Shown: positions 13,145 through 14,918 of the stretch, one piece after another
Numbering within the stretch: the stretch's first letter is position 1
Layout: every line of letters begins with the position of its first letter
Assembly: GCA_018882625.1 (NCBI GenBank)
Contig: VERO01000027.1
Location: 1 to 14,918, forward strand
Length of the DNA: 14,918 nucleotides
Origin: Phycisphaerales bacterium
Lineage (GTDB): Bacteria > Planctomycetota > Phycisphaerae > Phycisphaerales > SM1A02
Direction of reading: 5' to 3'
Notes under the pieces: model-generated
What the model saw: the letters and a program-made list of their open reading frames with translations, nothing else
Told to the model about the DNA's origin: nothing
Databases searched by the model: none
Program-made: the position numbers and the translations under genes

Positions 13145-14918
13145 ATGACGAGCGCGAGGAACCTCCTGCTCGCGCTAGCGTGCGTTGCCGGCGCGCTTGC
13201 TGCGGGAGCCAGCATCTCACCGATCTCGCGGGCCAGCGGCATGGGCCAGGCCAGCGCACCCCCTACCGCGCAGGGTGCGCCCGGTCCGGGTGCGTCGAAC
13301 GCGCCGCAAGTGCCGACGGTGGCGTCTGTCGCTGCGCCCAACAGTGACGAGGGCTCCAAGGGGCAGGGCGACGCCTACCCGGCCGCCCCTGCCGCACCCG
13401 CACCGCAGCCGGAGCAGTCCGCGGTGCCGAGCATGCCGGTGCGAGGCCTTGCCGTGAGCGGAGTCGCCGCTCCCGGACGATCCCCGATCAGGCGCGATCC
13501 GGTCGAGTCGCGCATCGTGCGCGGCACTCTCGGGATCCCAGCGGCTGGCGAGCCCGTCCGTGATGATCCGAATGCGCCGAAGTGGACCGCCGTCGAGTCG
13601 GATGCATCTGGCGCATTCCCCATCGATGCGTTCCGTGGCGGCTACCTGCTCCTTGAGGTGCAGAGCCCCGCCGAGCAGGTGGCGCTGCTCGAGTGCACCG
13701 GCCACACGATGGTCTACGTCAACGGCGCTCCGCGCATGGGGGATCCATACGCCACCGGCACGGTGTCCCTTCCGGTGCAGCTTGTCGCGGGCCGCAACGA
13801 GTTCCTATTCGCAGGCGGACGTTCATCGATCGTCCCCAAGCTCAAGGCCGTGCCGCGCGCCGGCGCGTTCTTCGATGCGCGGGACATCACCGTGCCTGAT
13901 CTCGTGACCGGCGAGGCGCTTGACGCGTGGATCGGCATTCCCGTGGTGAATGCCGGCGATGCGGCAGCACGTGGCCTGGTGATCGATGTCGCGTGCGGAC
14001 CTGGAACGGTCACCCGAACGTCCGTGCCGCAGATTCCGCCCCGATCCGTGCACAAGGCGGCCGCACGCATCGCATGCGCGGCTGCGAGCACCAGTGGCGC
14101 GGCCCGAGTCACGGTGTCGCTGCGAAGTGCCGACTCCGTGCCTGGCCAGGGCCCATCCATCAGCGACACGACGCTGGAGCTGCCGGTCAAGTCCGCGTCC
14201 GCGGCGCGGCGCGAGACGTTCCGCAGCGCGATCGACGGGAGCGCGCAGTACTACGCCGTGGTGCCCGCGCTGCCCCAGCCGACGACGGACGGTGCGCCGC
14301 CTCGACGCCCTGGGCTGCTGCTGAGCCTGCATGGCGCGGGAGTCGACGCCACCGGCCAGGCTGCCTGCTACGCGGCCAAGCCTTGGGCCGTGATCGTCGC
14401 ACCCACCAACCGACGCGCGTTCGGGTTCGACTGGGAGGACTGGGGCCGGCTTGATGCGATGGAGGTGCTCTCGATCGCGCGCACCCGGCACCGCACTGAT
14501 CCGCTCAAGCAGTGGCTCACCGGTCACTCGATGGGAGGGCACGGCACCTGGCAGGTTGGCGCGCACCGGTCGGGTGACTTTGCCGCCCTCGGGCCCAGCG
14601 CCGGATGGGTGTCGTTCTTCACCTACGGCGGCGCGAGGCCTGCCTCCGCATCGCTGCCCTCCGGCGCATCCGATGCCGACCGTGCGATCGCGAGCGCGCT
14701 CGACACCGCCGCCAATCCCTCACGCACGCTGCTCCTGAAGGACAACTACCTCGCGCAGGGCATCTACGTGCTGCACGGCGATGCCGACGAGACGGTGCCT
14801 GTCGAGGAGTCGCGCGACATGCGCGCGCAACTCGGCCAGTACCACCGCGACTTCGCGTCCCGCGAGAAGGCGGGCGCCGGCCACTGGTGGGGCAACCAGG
14901 GCGTCGACTGGCCCGCCA
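13145..14918 (+). CDS. secreted alpha/beta hydrolase, prolyl-oligopeptidase-like, 3' partial
   Basis: The frame is open from the ATG at 13145 to the right edge, giving at least 591 codons. A signal peptide (ARNLLLALACVAGALAAGAS) is followed by an Ala/Pro/Gly-rich linker to about residue 120. A beta-rich region of unknown type covers about 120-370. The alpha/beta hydrolase domain follows, with the nucleophile elbow GHSMGGHG (Ser462), HGDADETVP (Asp548) and GAGHWWG (His580), so the catalytic triad is complete before the cut. LSLHGAG near 395 is the oxyanion strand. Family members cleave peptides or esters outside the cytoplasm; the substrate is not evident. The gene is divergent from copA with 45 bp between starts, but nothing ties it to copper. 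The missing part is to the right of the window. Confidence 0.92.
   Translation, partial: MTSARNLLLALACVAGALAAGASISPISRASGMGQASAPPTAQGAPGPGASNAPQVPTVASVAAPNSDEGSKGQGDAYPAAPAAPAPQPEQSAVPSMPVRGLAVSGVAAPGRSPIRRDPVESRIVRGTLGIPAAGEPVRDDPNAPKWTAVESDASGAFPIDAFRGGYLLLEVQSPAEQVALLECTGHTMVYVNGAPRMGDPYATGTVSLPVQLVAGRNEFLFAGGRSSIVPKLKAVPRAGAFFDARDITVPDLVTGEALDAWIGIPVVNAGDAAARGLVIDVACGPGTVTRTSVPQIPPRSVHKAAARIACAAASTSGAARVTVSLRSADSVPGQGPSISDTTLELPVKSASAARRETFRSAIDGSAQYYAVVPALPQPTTDGAPPRRPGLLLSLHGAGVDATGQAACYAAKPWAVIVAPTNRRAFGFDWEDWGRLDAMEVLSIARTRHRTDPLKQWLTGHSMGGHGTWQVGAHRSGDFAALGPSAGWVSFFTYGGARPASASLPSGASDADRAIASALDTAANPSRTLLLKDNYLAQGIYVLHGDADETVPVEESRDMRAQLGQYHRDFASREKAGAGHWWGNQGVDWPA

Noticed and set aside
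1..14918. CRISPR array, tRNA/rRNA genes, insertion sequences or prophage genes
   Set aside because: No regularly spaced repeats, tRNA-like cloverleaf, transposase, integrase or attachment-site duplication was seen.

Overview
The window is high-GC, densely coded bacterial DNA with short intergenic gaps. It most resembles a planctomycete of the Phycisphaerae/Phycisphaerales type. The support is the secreted protein ending in a PAPGALALLG-type hydrophobic tail followed by arginines (the sorting-tail form I associate with that group), the overall gene content, and starts that sit directly behind a TANNNT box. The lineage is inferred; no rRNA or other marker gene is present.

Layout. (1) 1-1809: the C-terminal part of a 2-oxo-acid dehydrogenase E2 acyltransferase, then a SpoU/TrmH-type RNA 2'-O-methyltransferase. 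(2) 1810-2157: a gene-free stretch packed with inverted repeats, ending in a 14-bp perfect terminator hairpin and carrying a T-box-like motif. (3) 2158-9788: an ebo metabolite-traffic cluster in the order eboD, small helical protein, eboB, four-TM protein, class I glutamine amidotransferase, eboE, eboC, eboF, all on the + strand and tightly packed. (4) 9789-10129: a second gene-free, hairpin-rich stretch. (5) 10130-10831: a secreted PEP-CTERM-like protein. (6) 10814-13099, minus strand: a Cu(I) P1B-type ATPase whose end overlaps the previous gene convergently. (7) 13145 to the right edge: a secreted prolyl-oligopeptidase-like alpha/beta hydrolase, cut by the window and divergent from the ATPase.

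The main system is the ebo cluster. In other bacteria ebo genes (eboA-F) are implicated in moving metabolite precursors across the inner membrane, for example in scytonemin formation in Nostoc, and the set was also acquired by eustigmatophyte algal plastids. Here the order is shuffled and no EboA is recognisable. A short unrelated-looking helical protein sits directly upstream of eboB, and two further genes are inserted: a small membrane protein and a gamma-glutamyl hydrolase-type amidotransferase. EboC is also unusual. Its first aspartate-rich motif reads NGxxDxxxD instead of NDxxDxxxD, and it carries an extra segment with a CxxC...CxxC zinc-ribbon-like motif plus membrane helices. These departures suggest a lineage-specific version of the pathway.

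A second theme is gene expression. Four starts, on both strands, have a TANNNT box exactly 6 nt before the start codon, and two more have it 9 or 10 nt before. This is the geometry expected for leaderless or nearly leaderless mRNAs. Genes inside the ebo run (amidotransferase, eboE) instead have Shine-Dalgarno sequences.
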